Assembly (NCBI GenBank): GCA_900538765.1
Contig: UQAB01000002.1
Span: forward strand, 91,223 to 155,222
Origin: an uncultured Azospirillum sp.
GTDB lineage: Bacteria > Pseudomonadota > Alphaproteobacteria > RF32 > CAG-239
Direction: 5' to 3'
Length of the DNA: 64,000 bases
In this document: positions 17,909-26,805 of the stretch, piece by piece
Position numbering within the stretch: the first letter of the stretch is position 1
Layout: each line of letters begins with the position of its first letter
Translations under genes and position numbers: made by a program
The notes under the pieces: generated by a model
Told to the model about the DNA's origin: nothing
The model's input: only the letters and a program-made list of their open reading frames with translations
The model's database searches: none

Positions 17909-18784
17909 ATGTTATGCATCTACCACATTGCCGATCATGACGGCAAAGGCTCCGCGGCCATTGTCCGCAGCGTCTACCCGGAAATAGAACTGTTGGGACT
18001 GAACCATGATATGGAAATTCCTTATGAGCAGATAGAACAGCATGACAAAATCGTCGTTTGTGACATTTCCCTTCCTGTCGACTATATGTTCAAGCTGAGC
18101 GAGAACAAGGACTTTACCTGGATTGATCACCACATTTCAGTCATTACTGAATATGAAGAAAAGCTCAAAAGCGCCGGACATAACCCGATAAAAGGCCTGC
18201 GCCGCTCGGGAACGGCCGCCATTGAACTGACCTGGGAATACTTTTATCCGGACAAACCTGTTCCCGAAGGCGTGCACCTGCTGGCTATGCAGGATATCTA
18301 CAACCTGTCCGACCCGCGGGTTCTGCCGTTTGAATATGCCTGCCAGTCCATGGGCGTCAATCGTCCGGATGAAGAAATCTGGAGAAAAATCATCAACAGC
18401 GAAATTGATGTGCCTGAAATGGTTTCCAAAGGACAGGCGATTCTCTCCTGGATTAAGGTGCGCGATTACCGCCTGGTTCGCGGTATGTCTTTCACCAGCC
18501 ACTATAAAGGCATGAAATGCATTTGCGCCAACATGCCGCAGGGCAAATCGGCATTTTTCGATTCTATTCCGCATATCAACAGCTTTGACTTTATGGTAAA
18601 TTTCTTTATGAACAAGAAAAACTGCTGGAATCTGTCTTTTTATACCAGCAAGGATAATGTCGACGTTTCCAAAATCGCCGCGGAATTTGGCGGCGGCGGC
18701 CACCAAAAGGCTGCTGGGGCATCCTCGCTGAAAGAATTGCCCGAGTTTTTGAAAAACGGACAATACAGCTCTCAAAATAAATAA
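17909..18784 (+). CDS. DHH-family phosphoesterase
   Basis: This 291-residue protein has the DHH-domain metal motifs HIADHDGKGSAA, VVCDISLP and FTWIDHHIS. The DHHA1 domain follows at the C-terminus with GGGGHQKAAG. Members hydrolyse short oligonucleotides or related phosphodiesters. The precise substrate cannot be read from the sequence. The ATG is preceded by AAAAGGAAGAG. It is the last gene of the plus-strand series and faces an unknown gene across a shared terminator. Confidence 0.87.
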   Translation: MLCIYHIADHDGKGSAAIVRSVYPEIELLGLNHDMEIPYEQIEQHDKIVVCDISLPVDYMFKLSENKDFTWIDHHISVITEYEEKLKSAGHNPIKGLRRSGTAAIELTWEYFYPDKPVPEGVHLLAMQDIYNLSDPRVLPFEYACQSMGVNRPDEEIWRKIINSEIDVPEMVSKGQAILSWIKVRDYRLVRGMSFTSHYKGMKCICANMPQGKSAFFDSIPHINSFDFMVNFFMNKKNCWNLSFYTSKDNVDVSKIAAEFGGGGHQKAAGASSLKELPEFLKNGQYSSQNK

Positions 18785-18786
18785 AC

Positions 18787-18825
18787 AAAAAAAAATCCTC
18801 TGAAGCCCATGCTCCAGAGGATTTT
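18787..18825. terminator. Bidirectional terminator
   Basis: AAAATCCTCTG/CAGAGGATTTT forms an 11-bp stem with a 12-base loop. The minus strand continues with a long T-run, so it mainly ends the unknown gene at 18838. The plus side serves the DHH gene more weakly. Confidence 0.8.
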
Positions 18826-18837
18826 CCATTGTAAAAA

Positions 18838-19653
18838 CTACTTTAGCCACAGCTTTGGCGAATTTTCCCGCATGACCGTAAATTGAGGGTCTGCAAGAAT
18901 AAGGCCGTCCCCGATTACAAAATGTTCAAAATTTGTTGTCTGCAACAGACTTCGGCTTCGGGCGTCTTTCATACAGCATTGTACCCACTCCCTGGTAACA
19001 ACCAATCCCTGATAATAAACCGTCAGAACATCTGTTTTGCTGTATCGGCCATTGCTGTAATAATCCCGTCGGATAAGTTTGAAACCAAGTGCCTGCGGCT
19101 TATAGGTAATATACTTCACAGCCTCCGAAACGGTTGAGAAAACATCTTCCGAATTGGGAATGCCGATAATCTCCGCCGTCAAATCGCTGCCGACAATATA
19201 AGAACCGTTTCCTAAACTCTTTTCTCTGCATTTCAACAAAAGCGGAATAATCGCATCGCTGAAAACACTGGTTGTTTCCTCGTCAAAAGCGATAACATCC
19301 TGTAACCGTTCATTATACACGACCTCTTTAACACCGTTTTCTTCCAGGCGCTCCAGCTTATAAGCCCTCCTGCTGTCCAAAATTTTTCTGACATCCTCAA
19401 GCTTTTTCCGAACTCCGAAAGCAATCGTTTTCTTTTTGTCACAGGAAACAAGCTTTCTGGAGGTGGAACAATAAGCAAACGCACGATTGACTTGCAGATA
19501 AAAGCCGCCATAATCGTACATCCGTTTCAAAGCTTTGATAAAAGAACGCTCCAACGGCGCCGTATTCATACTGTCAGCTTCGTGAATGTCAAACAACGGA
19601 ACAAAGAACAACGCGTTTTTCGCAGCTTTCTTTTCAGTTTTTAATTGAGCCAT
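18838..19653 (-). CDS. Unrecognised 271-residue soluble protein, member of the SD-less promoter set
   Basis: I do not recognise this protein. It has no signal peptide, membrane segment or known catalytic motif. The N-terminus is basic (MAQLKTEKKAAKNA) and the sequence is rich in Lys, Arg, Tyr and Cys. The ATG has no Shine-Dalgarno sequence. Its leader is almost pure A/T (ATACATATCATT just before the ATG). A clear promoter block, TTGACA-T-TTTGTC-TA, lies about 75 bases upstream. The gene is monocistronic, with its own terminator. The same leader and promoter style occurs at 35059, 46384, 60529 and 61605, which suggests common regulation. Confidence 0.75.
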   Translation of the reverse strand: MAQLKTEKKAAKNALFFVPLFDIHEADSMNTAPLERSFIKALKRMYDYGGFYLQVNRAFAYCSTSRKLVSCDKKKTIAFGVRKKLEDVRKILDSRRAYKLERLEENGVKEVVYNERLQDVIAFDEETTSVFSDAIIPLLLKCREKSLGNGSYIVGSDLTAEIIGIPNSEDVFSTVSEAVKYITYKPQALGFKLIRRDYYSNGRYSKTDVLTVYYQGLVVTREWVQCCMKDARSRSLLQTTNFEHFVIGDGLILADPQFTVMRENSPKLWLK

Positions 19654-19704
19654 AATGATATGTATTTAAAATTATAAAATAAAATGATAATTAACACATA
19701 GCCA

Positions 19705-19732
19705 AATAAACACAGCTTAGACAAAATGTCAA
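19705..19732 (-). promoter_or_regulatory. Promoter of the 18838 gene, shared TTGACA-N-TTTGTC type
   Basis: The -35 is TTGACA at 19732-19727. After one T comes TTTGTCTA. The -10 is TTTATT at 19710-19705, with a 16-base spacer. The start codon lies 51 bases further on. Confidence 0.65.
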
Positions 19733-19734
19733 CT

Positions 19735-20379
19735 TTATTTTTGCGCTAACAGTTCTTTGACCTTGGCAATAACTTCCTCAAACATTTCATAAGTCAAAAC
19801 GCCGGTGTTAATATTATAACGCGATGTATGATATGAATCGACCAGCAGCAGATTGTGCCGATCAAGATGATGAACTGCACCGTGCTTAAACTTAAACGCC
19901 GCTTTTTTATACCCCAGAACCGAAAGAATTGCCCCGTGCGCAATACTGCCGAGCGCCAGAATCAGCTTCAGACGCTTCATGTCGGCAACTTCTTCCGTCA
20001 AAAACTGCCCGCAGGTACGAACTTCTTCTCCGGTCGGCTTGTTCTCCGGCGGCACACAGCGTACCGAATTGGTTACACGGACATTCAGCAGCTCAAAACC
20101 GTCGTCCTTGCGTTTTTGATAATCGCCTTTTGCCAGCCCGAATTTTTTGAGAATAGGGTAGAGCACGTCTCCGGCATAATCGTTGGTAAACGGGCGTGCC
20201 GTCTGGTTTGCGCCATTCAGTCCCGGCGCCAGACCGGCAATCAGCACCTCGGCGTCAATCGGCCCGAAAGGCGGAACGGGACCGTTGTAATAAGTTGGAA
20301 ATTTTGCGCGGTTCTGCATTCTGAATTCCACCAGACGCGGACACAAAGTGCAGTCACGTCCCGGACAAACAAAGCTCAT
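19735..20379 (-). CDS. Uracil-DNA glycosylase, family 5 (UDGb)-like
   Basis: This 214-residue protein has four cysteines near the N- and C-proximal parts consistent with an Fe-S cluster (CPGRDCTLCPRL and CVPPENKPTGEEVRTCG). Motif A is GLAPGLNGANQTARPF and motif B is HTSRYNINTGVLT. These match the family 5 pattern better than family 4. It would remove uracil and some deaminated bases from DNA. The start chosen is the ATG after GTGAGGAGAAAATTA; a GTG 5 codons upstream is part of the ribosome site. The motif B His-Thr instead of His-Pro is a small departure. Confidence 0.85.
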   Translation of the reverse strand: MSFVCPGRDCTLCPRLVEFRMQNRAKFPTYYNGPVPPFGPIDAEVLIAGLAPGLNGANQTARPFTNDYAGDVLYPILKKFGLAKGDYQKRKDDGFELLNVRVTNSVRCVPPENKPTGEEVRTCGQFLTEEVADMKRLKLILALGSIAHGAILSVLGYKKAAFKFKHGAVHHLDRHNLLLVDSYHTSRYNINTGVLTYEMFEEVIAKVKELLAQK

Positions 20380-20558
20380 TAATTTTCTCCTCACATAATT
20401 TTTTCTCTTACTCTACCACTAAAAAAAACAGCTTGCACCATTTTTAACGCCCCCTGTTGATGACTAATCAGCGTTGCATAACCAGGGAATAAATATTGCA
20501 ATAATCTCCGCCCATGATATTTTTTTGTCATGAAAATATAATATTCGGAGAAGTTATA

Positions 20559-20906
20559 ATGAGTTCCAAAAAGAAAACCTATCTTTTTATCTTAATTTTT
20601 GCCATTATCCTGCTGGCAATCGGCTTTGCTTATGACATCGCTTTCATTAAAAGCCTCTATTATAACACGCTGACTAATGTGTCAAAACCGCTGATTCTCG
20701 TTCCTGCCGTCATCTGCGCTTTCATCTTTTTACAAAGCGGCTACTACTGGCTGCTGATGCTTGTTTGCGCTTTCGGCGATGCCTTTGCCTACCTTTATAT
20801 GGCCGGACGAAGAGTCTATAGCTTTGAACCGCTGGCAATCACCGCTTTTGCATTTTTGGTAATTGTTTACCTCCTGAACTTTGTAAAGTCGATTATTAAA
20901 GATTAA
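20559..20906 (+). CDS. Small polytopic membrane protein, unknown
   Basis: This 115-residue hydrophobic protein has about four predicted membrane helices (roughly residues 7-25, 39-57, 59-80 and 88-108) and lysine-rich ends. I do not recognise a family. The ATG is preceded by CGGAGAAG. A longer reading from 20514 lacks a ribosome site. It lies 24 bases upstream of the sulfatase-like membrane protein and probably shares its transcript. That makes a role in the same envelope or transport process plausible, but this is inference. Confidence 0.7.
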   Translation: MSSKKKTYLFILIFAIILLAIGFAYDIAFIKSLYYNTLTNVSKPLILVPAVICAFIFLQSGYYWLLMLVCAFGDAFAYLYMAGRRVYSFEPLAITAFAFLVIVYLLNFVKSIIKD

Positions 20907-20930
20907 CAGCCCGAAAAAGGATACTTAACC

Positions 20931-23273
20931 ATGGAAGACGTAATTCTGGATAACCAACCGGTTTCAGTCGTTGTGACGAAAAACGGCGGCGTTAAGCTTA
21001 AAATGCTCGGCTGGGGCTGGCATCTCTACGGCATCATCGTCAAAGGGCTGATTATGGCGCTGCTGCTGAGCATAAACTTCTGCCTGTTTGCCAAAGCCGG
21101 CGGCTATGCCTTATTTGGCGAAGTCCTTCTGCCAAAACCTGAAATCGTCAATATCCTTTTAAGTATTTTCTGCGTTTCCATGCTGGTCATGCTGCTGCTG
21201 TCTTTTTCCGAATGGCTGCAAAACATTATGCTGGCGCTTGTCGCCGGGCTGTTTACGGCAATGATGATTAACCAGTTCGCCCTCTTTGACAAAGACGCTT
21301 TCATGACCCGCGGTATGTTGCTGTATCTGGGTGAGGGGGCCGCAGCCTTTGTCGACGGCAGAGCCTGGCTCGTCATGAGCGGTCTTGTCGCCGCACTGAC
21401 GTTGGTTTACCTCTGGATGTCCTCCCGCTCCAATCAAATGTACCTGATTGGCACGCTGGCTGTCATAAATGTCTGGATTTTATTCAGCGCCTACATGGAT
21501 AGAAATAACAATAATAATTTCATCTATGAATATGACACATCCTCCGCCGGTGTTGAAAACGGCAAAAAGTTCATAAACATCTATCTGTCCAACGCCGCGC
21601 CTTACGGTTATCTCAACGAGATGAAAGACGCCAATGCCAAAGACAATTCCAAACTGGAAAACCTGCAAAAAATCATGCTTGGCTTCTACAACCGCAACAA
21701 TTTCGACATTTATACCAACGCTTATGTCGAACACAAAGACGCGCCGAAAAACCAGGCTGAAGTTCTCAATCCTCTGGTCAGCGGAAACAAAAACTTCACC
21801 ACGCCTGCTTCGCATCAATGCTGCGACTGGCAGTTCCGTCCCATAAAAGACAAAACCGACTATCTGCTCGGCAGCCGTCTGACCGAGATTTTCAAAAAAT
21901 CTCAATACAAAGTGTCGGCATACCAGTCCCGCGGATTGGATATGTGTCACCTCTATGGCCAGCAATCGCTTGACCGCTGCCTGAACAAAGCCAGTCTGCC
22001 GGCGGACGTCAGCGTCCTCGCTGCCGCCACTTCCGAAAAAATCAAACTGCTCTACGGCCAATGGCTGGAAAGCACCGGATTGTTTGCACCGGATTCTGTT
22101 GCCGCCGCTTTTCTTCCGGATTCATTCAAAAACCGTTACGACAAGCTTTATGTAGTCAATTCTCTGCAGGCTCTGGATTTAGCCGCTATCGATATTGCCA
22201 ACGACAAGGGCAGCGGCGCCTATCTTGTCTATGTTGACATGCCGGCAGATATGTTTATCTATAACGAATTCTGCATGGTTAAACCGACAGAGCAATGGCT
22301 GCCCATGCATGACCGTGGCAGCGCTGACAGCTCCGGAACTCAAGCACGCCGCAACGCTTACGCAGAACAATATGCCTGCCTCCTAGGCAAACTCCAAAAC
22401 TTTATGGACACCCTGACCGCCAAAGGTGCTGATAAAAATGCCGTTGTCGTCATTGAAGGCGTCAGTAGCGCTCAGGATAAAGAATATAAGGAAACAGATC
22501 GCACAGAGCTGAATTTTGGCGCCAATCATGCCGTCACCATGGCAATCCGCGATCCCTTGCATAAAGAAAAACTAATAAAGACGGAAATCTGCAAAGCCTC
22601 GGACATAACCGCCGCCTATTTGTTCAAAAAAGCCCAATGTACGGAGTTTAAAGGGCTGAATTTGAACGAAGAAGACCGGACACAGTTGAAAAAAGCGCTT
22701 TCCGCCCGCAGCATCACGCCGGAAGAAATCAGCAAAGCCGACAACTTCTTTATCCACTGGTATCCGTATTGGCAGAAAGCCAACGGCATTGAAGTTAAAG
22801 AACTTCCGAGCGAAACAGCTGTAAAACCGGAACAACAAGCACCGGACAAAACAGCCCCGCAACCGGCAGATGTAAACAAACCGGCGCCCATAACCGAGAA
22901 TACCATTGTCAAAGAAAACAAAATCATTGAAAAGGAAATCCCGGTTGAACCAGAAGCGCCAACTGCCAGCCTTAAGGCCGAAATGCTCAAAAATCCGCTG
23001 ACAGAAGAAACACCGGCCATAGACACACCGGAAAGCCAGCCGGAAGCAGCCGTACGACCTGAAGCAAGTACAACCCAAACACAACCAGCGGACAAACAGG
23101 AAAATGAACCTCAACCACAACCGATTGAAAATATTGAAACGGTAAAAAACGAGACGCCTCTGTCATCAAACACTGCTGACGCGCCTGAAAATCTTCTGCC
23201 GCAAAGCAACGAAGCCTCCCGCCAGCCGGATAATACTGCGGCAACCACGGCACCAGCTGCGGACAAACAATGA
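20931..23273 (+). CDS. Degenerate sulfatase-like membrane protein with long disordered tail (YejM-like layout)
   Basis: This 780-residue protein has five or six N-terminal membrane helices (to about residue 185). A periplasmic domain (about 190-610) shows the outline of the LtaS/EptA/YejM alkaline-phosphatase fold. In it, YDKLYVV, LVYVDMPADMF, RRNAYAEQYACLLGKLQNF and AVVVIEGVSS line up with core strands. The catalytic DHG is replaced by EGV and no nucleophile motif is evident. A Pro/Glu/Thr/Gln-rich low-complexity tail follows (about 625-780). E. coli YejM/PbgA is a catalytically dead member encoded at the yej locus, and here yejE overlaps this gene by 4 bases. The match is by architecture and position, not by a search. 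Confidence 0.7.
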   Translation: MEDVILDNQPVSVVVTKNGGVKLKMLGWGWHLYGIIVKGLIMALLLSINFCLFAKAGGYALFGEVLLPKPEIVNILLSIFCVSMLVMLLLSFSEWLQNIMLALVAGLFTAMMINQFALFDKDAFMTRGMLLYLGEGAAAFVDGRAWLVMSGLVAALTLVYLWMSSRSNQMYLIGTLAVINVWILFSAYMDRNNNNNFIYEYDTSSAGVENGKKFINIYLSNAAPYGYLNEMKDANAKDNSKLENLQKIMLGFYNRNNFDIYTNAYVEHKDAPKNQAEVLNPLVSGNKNFTTPASHQCCDWQFRPIKDKTDYLLGSRLTEIFKKSQYKVSAYQSRGLDMCHLYGQQSLDRCLNKASLPADVSVLAAATSEKIKLLYGQWLESTGLFAPDSVAAAFLPDSFKNRYDKLYVVNSLQALDLAAIDIANDKGSGAYLVYVDMPADMFIYNEFCMVKPTEQWLPMHDRGSADSSGTQARRNAYAEQYACLLGKLQNFMDTLTAKGADKNAVVVIEGVSSAQDKEYKETDRTELNFGANHAVTMAIRDPLHKEKLIKTEICKASDITAAYLFKKAQCTEFKGLNLNEEDRTQLKKALSARSITPEEISKADNFFIHWYPYWQKANGIEVKELPSETAVKPEQQAPDKTAPQPADVNKPAPITENTIVKENKIIEKEIPVEPEAPTASLKAEMLKNPLTEETPAIDTPESQPEAAVRPEASTTQTQPADKQENEPQPQPIENIETVKNETPLSSNTADAPENLLPQSNEASRQPDNTAATTAPAADKQ

Positions 23274-24295
23274 CATTATCTCCCCTGACTCAGCGCCGGC
23301 TCAGCTCTTTTCGCCACAACAAAAGAGCTTGTCTGGCGTTGTTTCTGTTTTTGCTGATAATGTTCATCACCTGTTTTTCAGAATTAATTGCCAATGATAA
23401 GCCTTTGATTGCCAAATATAAAGGACAATACCTTTTTCCGCTGGTTGTAACCTACAACGATGACTTCTTTGGTGGCGACTTTCCGACCGAAGCAGACTAC
23501 AAAGATCCGTTTATCGTCAGCCAAATCAATCAAAACGGCTGGATGATAATGCCGATAATTCCGTTTTCTTTCAATACGGTAGACTATAATCTTGACAAGC
23601 CGACACCAACACCGCCCTCAGCCGCCCACTGGCTGGGAACTGATGACGAGGGCAGGGACATTGTTGCCCGGATTTTATATGGCATTCGCCTGTCCGTGGT
23701 TTTTGCCTTTGTTCTGACGCTGTTTTCATCGCTGATAGGCATTTTTGCCGGTGCTGTTCAGGGATATTTCGGCGGAAAAACCGACATCATTATGCAAAGG
23801 ATCATTGAAATCTGGGAAGCTCTGCCGCAGTTGTTCATATTGATTATTGCCGCCAGCATTTTCACACCGGGTTTCTGGACTTTGCTGATTATCCTGCTTT
23901 TCTTCTCCTGGACCAGCCTGACATCTGTTGTCCGCGCCGAATTTCTGCGTGTGCGCAATTTTGAGTTTGTCAAAGCTGCCAAGGCTCTTGGTGTAGGTAA
24001 TGGCCGTATCATCCGCCGCCATATTCTTCCTAATGCCGTCATTGCTACCATAACATTTGTCCCGTTTCTCCTCTCTGAGGCCATTGTCTCCCTGACAGCG
24101 TTGGATTTTCTCGGGCTTGGACTTTCTGAAGATTATCCCTCTCTTGGCGACTTGGTGCGCCAGGGAAAAGACAATCTTCAGGCGCCATGGATAGGCCTGA
24201 GCATATTCGTTGTTTTGTCATCGCTTCTGACCCTGCTTATTTTTATCGGGGAAGGAGTTCGTGACGCTTTTGACTCGAGGAAAACACATGGCTGA
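23270..24295 (+). CDS. yejE: Peptide ABC transporter permease YejE
   Basis: This 341-residue permease has the YejE hallmarks FRHNKRACLALFLFLL, SELIANDKPL, HWLGTDDEGRDIVARILYG and the inner-membrane EAA loop (EFVKAAKALGVGNGRIIRRH). LTALDFLGLGL also fits the DppC/OppC superfamily. With YejB, YejF and a binding protein it imports oligopeptides. No yejA or yejB lies next to it, so the partners must be elsewhere or replaced. It overlaps both neighbours. Confidence 0.93.
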   Translation: MTLSPLTQRRLSSFRHNKRACLALFLFLLIMFITCFSELIANDKPLIAKYKGQYLFPLVVTYNDDFFGGDFPTEADYKDPFIVSQINQNGWMIMPIIPFSFNTVDYNLDKPTPTPPSAAHWLGTDDEGRDIVARILYGIRLSVVFAFVLTLFSSLIGIFAGAVQGYFGGKTDIIMQRIIEIWEALPQLFILIIAASIFTPGFWTLLIILLFFSWTSLTSVVRAEFLRVRNFEFVKAAKALGVGNGRIIRRHILPNAVIATITFVPFLLSEAIVSLTALDFLGLGLSEDYPSLGDLVRQGKDNLQAPWIGLSIFVVLSSLLTLLIFIGEGVRDAFDSRKTHG

Positions 24296-25868
24296 TTTAC
24301 TTGAAGTTAAAAACCTAAGCGTATGTTTTAACACAAACAATGGACAATCAACCGCCGTTGACAATATCAGTTTCTGTGTTGCCGGCGGCGAAATTCTCGG
24401 TATTGTCGGCGAAAGCGGATCCGGCAAATCGGTCACGGCCTTGTCCCTCCTGCAACTGCTGCCTTACCCGCAGGCTTTTCACCCGACAGGGGCATCCATT
24501 AAGTTTGATGGCCAAGAGATTATAAATACTACAGAAAACACAATGCAAAAATTGCGCGGCAACAATATGTCCTATATTTTTCAGGAACCTATGTCGTCGC
24601 TCAACCCGTTGCATACCGTTGAAGCCCAAATTTCCGAAAGTCTGATGCTGCACCGCGGTATGAATCGGCAACAGGCACGACGGGAAACACTCCGTCTTTT
24701 GACCGCTGCCGGAATAAAAAACGCCCGTAACCGCTTGAAATCATATCCTTTTGAGCTTTCCGGCGGCCAAAGACAAAGGGTAATGATTGCCATGGCAATC
24801 GCCAATCATCCCCGGCTTTTGATTGCCGATGAGCCGACAACTGCCTTAGACGTTACCATTCAAGAGCAAATAATTCGCTTACTCCTTGATTTAAGAAAAA
24901 AATTAGGCATGGCTATCATTTTTATCAGCCATGATTTGCGCCTCATCCGCAAAATCGCCGACCGCATTATAGTCATGAAAGATGGCAAAATCGTCGAGCA
25001 GGGCAATACTGCTGCTATTTTCACCAATCCAAAAAATGATTATACTAAAGAATTAATAAATTCATCTATCAGTTTGATAAATATCAATAAAGCATCAAAA
25101 GAAAATATCTTGAAAGCACAAAATCTGACTGTTTCTTACCCGTTGAAAAAGAACTTCTGGGGCAGAGTAACGCAAACGCTTTTTGCCCTGAATAAAGTTT
25201 CTTTGGAAATAAAAAAAGGCGAATGCCTAGGCATTGTCGGAGAAAGCGGTTCTGGCAAAACAACACTAGGCATGGTTCTGGCGCAACTCATCTCTTATCA
25301 GGGAAATATCGAACTTAAAGGTTTACCTGTTAATAGATTGAAAAATAAAGAAATTCATAAACAAATACAAATCGTTTTTCAAGATCCCTATAACTCGCTT
25401 AACCCCAGAATGAACATTGAACAAATCATCGGGGAGGGGCTGGAAATACACTTTCCACAGTTAAACCAAGAAGAACGGCGGAAACGCATCATCAACACAT
25501 TAAAAGATGTCGGCTTGCCTGCTGATATTCTTAACAAATACCCTCATGAATTCTCCGGCGGACAGCGGCAGCGAATTGCTATTGCCCGCAGCCTGGTTAT
25601 TTCTCCGGAAATAATTGTCTTTGACGAACCAACCTCGGCTCTGGATGTAACGATTCAAGCTCAGGTTCTAAAAATGCTAAGTAAAATCAAAGGGAAATAC
25701 AATCTAACTTATGTGTTTATTTCACACGATATGACTGTTATCCGCGCAGTTTCCGACCGCATTGCCGTTATGTACAACGGAAAAATCATAGAGCAGGGTG
25801 AGGCTAAGCAGATTTTTGAACATCCTCAAGAAGAATATACCCGCCGCCTCATCTCCGCCGCTTTGTAA
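24288..25868 (+). CDS. yejF: Peptide ABC transporter ATP-binding protein YejF (two NBDs)
   Basis: This 526-residue fusion holds two complete ATPase domains. Walker A is GESGSGKS near residues 39-46 and GESGSGKT near 321-328. Signatures are LSGGQRQR-like (SGGQRQRVMIA and SGGQRQRIAIA). Walker B motifs are LLIADEPTTALD and IIVFDEPTSALD. This tandem form is typical of YejF/GsiA. The ATG at 24288 follows GAGGAAAACAC inside the end of yejE. Base composition falls visibly toward AT in the second half, from about 25020 on. Confidence 0.93.
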   Translation: MADLLEVKNLSVCFNTNNGQSTAVDNISFCVAGGEILGIVGESGSGKSVTALSLLQLLPYPQAFHPTGASIKFDGQEIINTTENTMQKLRGNNMSYIFQEPMSSLNPLHTVEAQISESLMLHRGMNRQQARRETLRLLTAAGIKNARNRLKSYPFELSGGQRQRVMIAMAIANHPRLLIADEPTTALDVTIQEQIIRLLLDLRKKLGMAIIFISHDLRLIRKIADRIIVMKDGKIVEQGNTAAIFTNPKNDYTKELINSSISLININKASKENILKAQNLTVSYPLKKNFWGRVTQTLFALNKVSLEIKKGECLGIVGESGSGKTTLGMVLAQLISYQGNIELKGLPVNRLKNKEIHKQIQIVFQDPYNSLNPRMNIEQIIGEGLEIHFPQLNQEERRKRIINTLKDVGLPADILNKYPHEFSGGQRQRIAIARSLVISPEIIVFDEPTSALDVTIQAQVLKMLSKIKGKYNLTYVFISHDMTVIRAVSDRIAVMYNGKIIEQGEAKQIFEHPQEEYTRRLISAAL

Positions 25869-26061
25869 AAATACACGAATAAAAGAGCACTTTTGTCACT
25901 CCTGCTTTATTTAATAAGTAAAATATTACTATACTAACATTAAACCTAAAATATATTTTATTTTGACTTCAAAAAAAAACAAAAACCCGCCATCTTAGCC
26001 AAACAAGAATTAAGAAAGCTTTCCATTGGCTTCATAAACAACTTTAGCTCTTAATGGGCAG

Positions 26062-26334
26062 TTATCTCTTTATTATTGGAACAATCCATTTTGAAAACCA
26101 AAAATCTATTGTATTTTTCATTAACTTATCAACCATAACAATACTAATCCCCAATATTTCTGCAATTTCCTTATCTGAAAAGCCAGCATTCCTAAGTTTT
26201 TCGCAAGTATAACGCTTAGCATACAGATTAACATTAAGATTTTCTCTGCGAGCCTCTTTGTTTACACTCTTTTGAAACTCATGAGAAACACACAGCAGCT
26301 CCAATCCTTTTTCACCATCAATAAGTATAATCAT
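26062..26334 (-). CDS. Small HTH protein in AT-rich island
   Basis: This 90-residue protein ends with a sigma-region-4-like helix-turn-helix (FSDKEIAEILGISIVMVDKL, about residues 52-71). The N-terminal half is short and charged. GGGAGAGTAATA precedes the ATG, a good ribosome site, so it is probably a real gene. The region is much richer in A+T than the flanks, a sign of recent acquisition or weak selection. No partner gene is adjacent, and the target is unknown. Confidence 0.6.
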   Translation of the reverse strand: MIILIDGEKGLELLCVSHEFQKSVNKEARRENLNVNLYAKRYTCEKLRNAGFSDKEIAEILGISIVMVDKLMKNTIDFWFSKWIVPIIKR

Positions 26335-26754
26335 TATTACTCTCCCAAACTTAATATGTCAAAAAGCAGGCGAGAACGCTGCCATACAACAGATAAAACA
26401 ATAAGAAAGAACAACATAATATATAAAGAACGATACCCTCCCCGATAAACAATTTTGTCGCATAATATATATTATGTTAAATTAAGGCTTTTTTTTATGA
26501 AAGAGAGGTAAATCACAAACAAAATAAAAAAAAGAAGTTCAATATGATTAAATATTCAAAATCCAAACATTTTACGCTCAGCTTAAGCTGTAAATATACA
26601 TACAAAACTTCTGAGCTCGTTCTGAGGGCTCGATTTTTAATTAAGTTACTGTTTTATCGAAGAAAAAAAATACAGCAAGTTTATTTTCACCTTCAAACTG
26701 CACTATCTACACAAATAAAGAGCCACATGCCCGACACTTAATACGCTTTAAGCA
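26335..26754. other. AT-rich noncoding stretch with a perfect 16-bp palindrome
   Basis: No convincing gene is seen. CATAATATATATTATG at 26461-26476 is a perfect palindrome. A 65-codon frame at 26544-26741 lacks a ribosome site and resembles no known protein, so it is not called. Confidence 0.4.
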
Positions 26755-26783
26755 CAAAAAAAGACCTGCAAACTGCAGGTCTT
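26755..26783 (-). terminator. Terminator of rpsD
   Basis: AAGACCTGCA/TGCAGGTCTT is a perfect 10-bp stem with a 3-base loop. On the minus strand it is followed by a run of T. Confidence 0.9.
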
Positions 26784-26805
26784 CCTAAATTTTTCAAGAA
26801 AATGA

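Noticed and set aside
22800..23270. Disordered tail of the sulfatase-like protein as a separate gene
   Set aside because: The frame is open throughout from the upstream domain, with no internal stop or convincing internal start.
26544..26741. 65-codon frame in the AT-rich gap
   Set aside because: No ribosome site, no recognisable domain and AT-rich random-looking composition.
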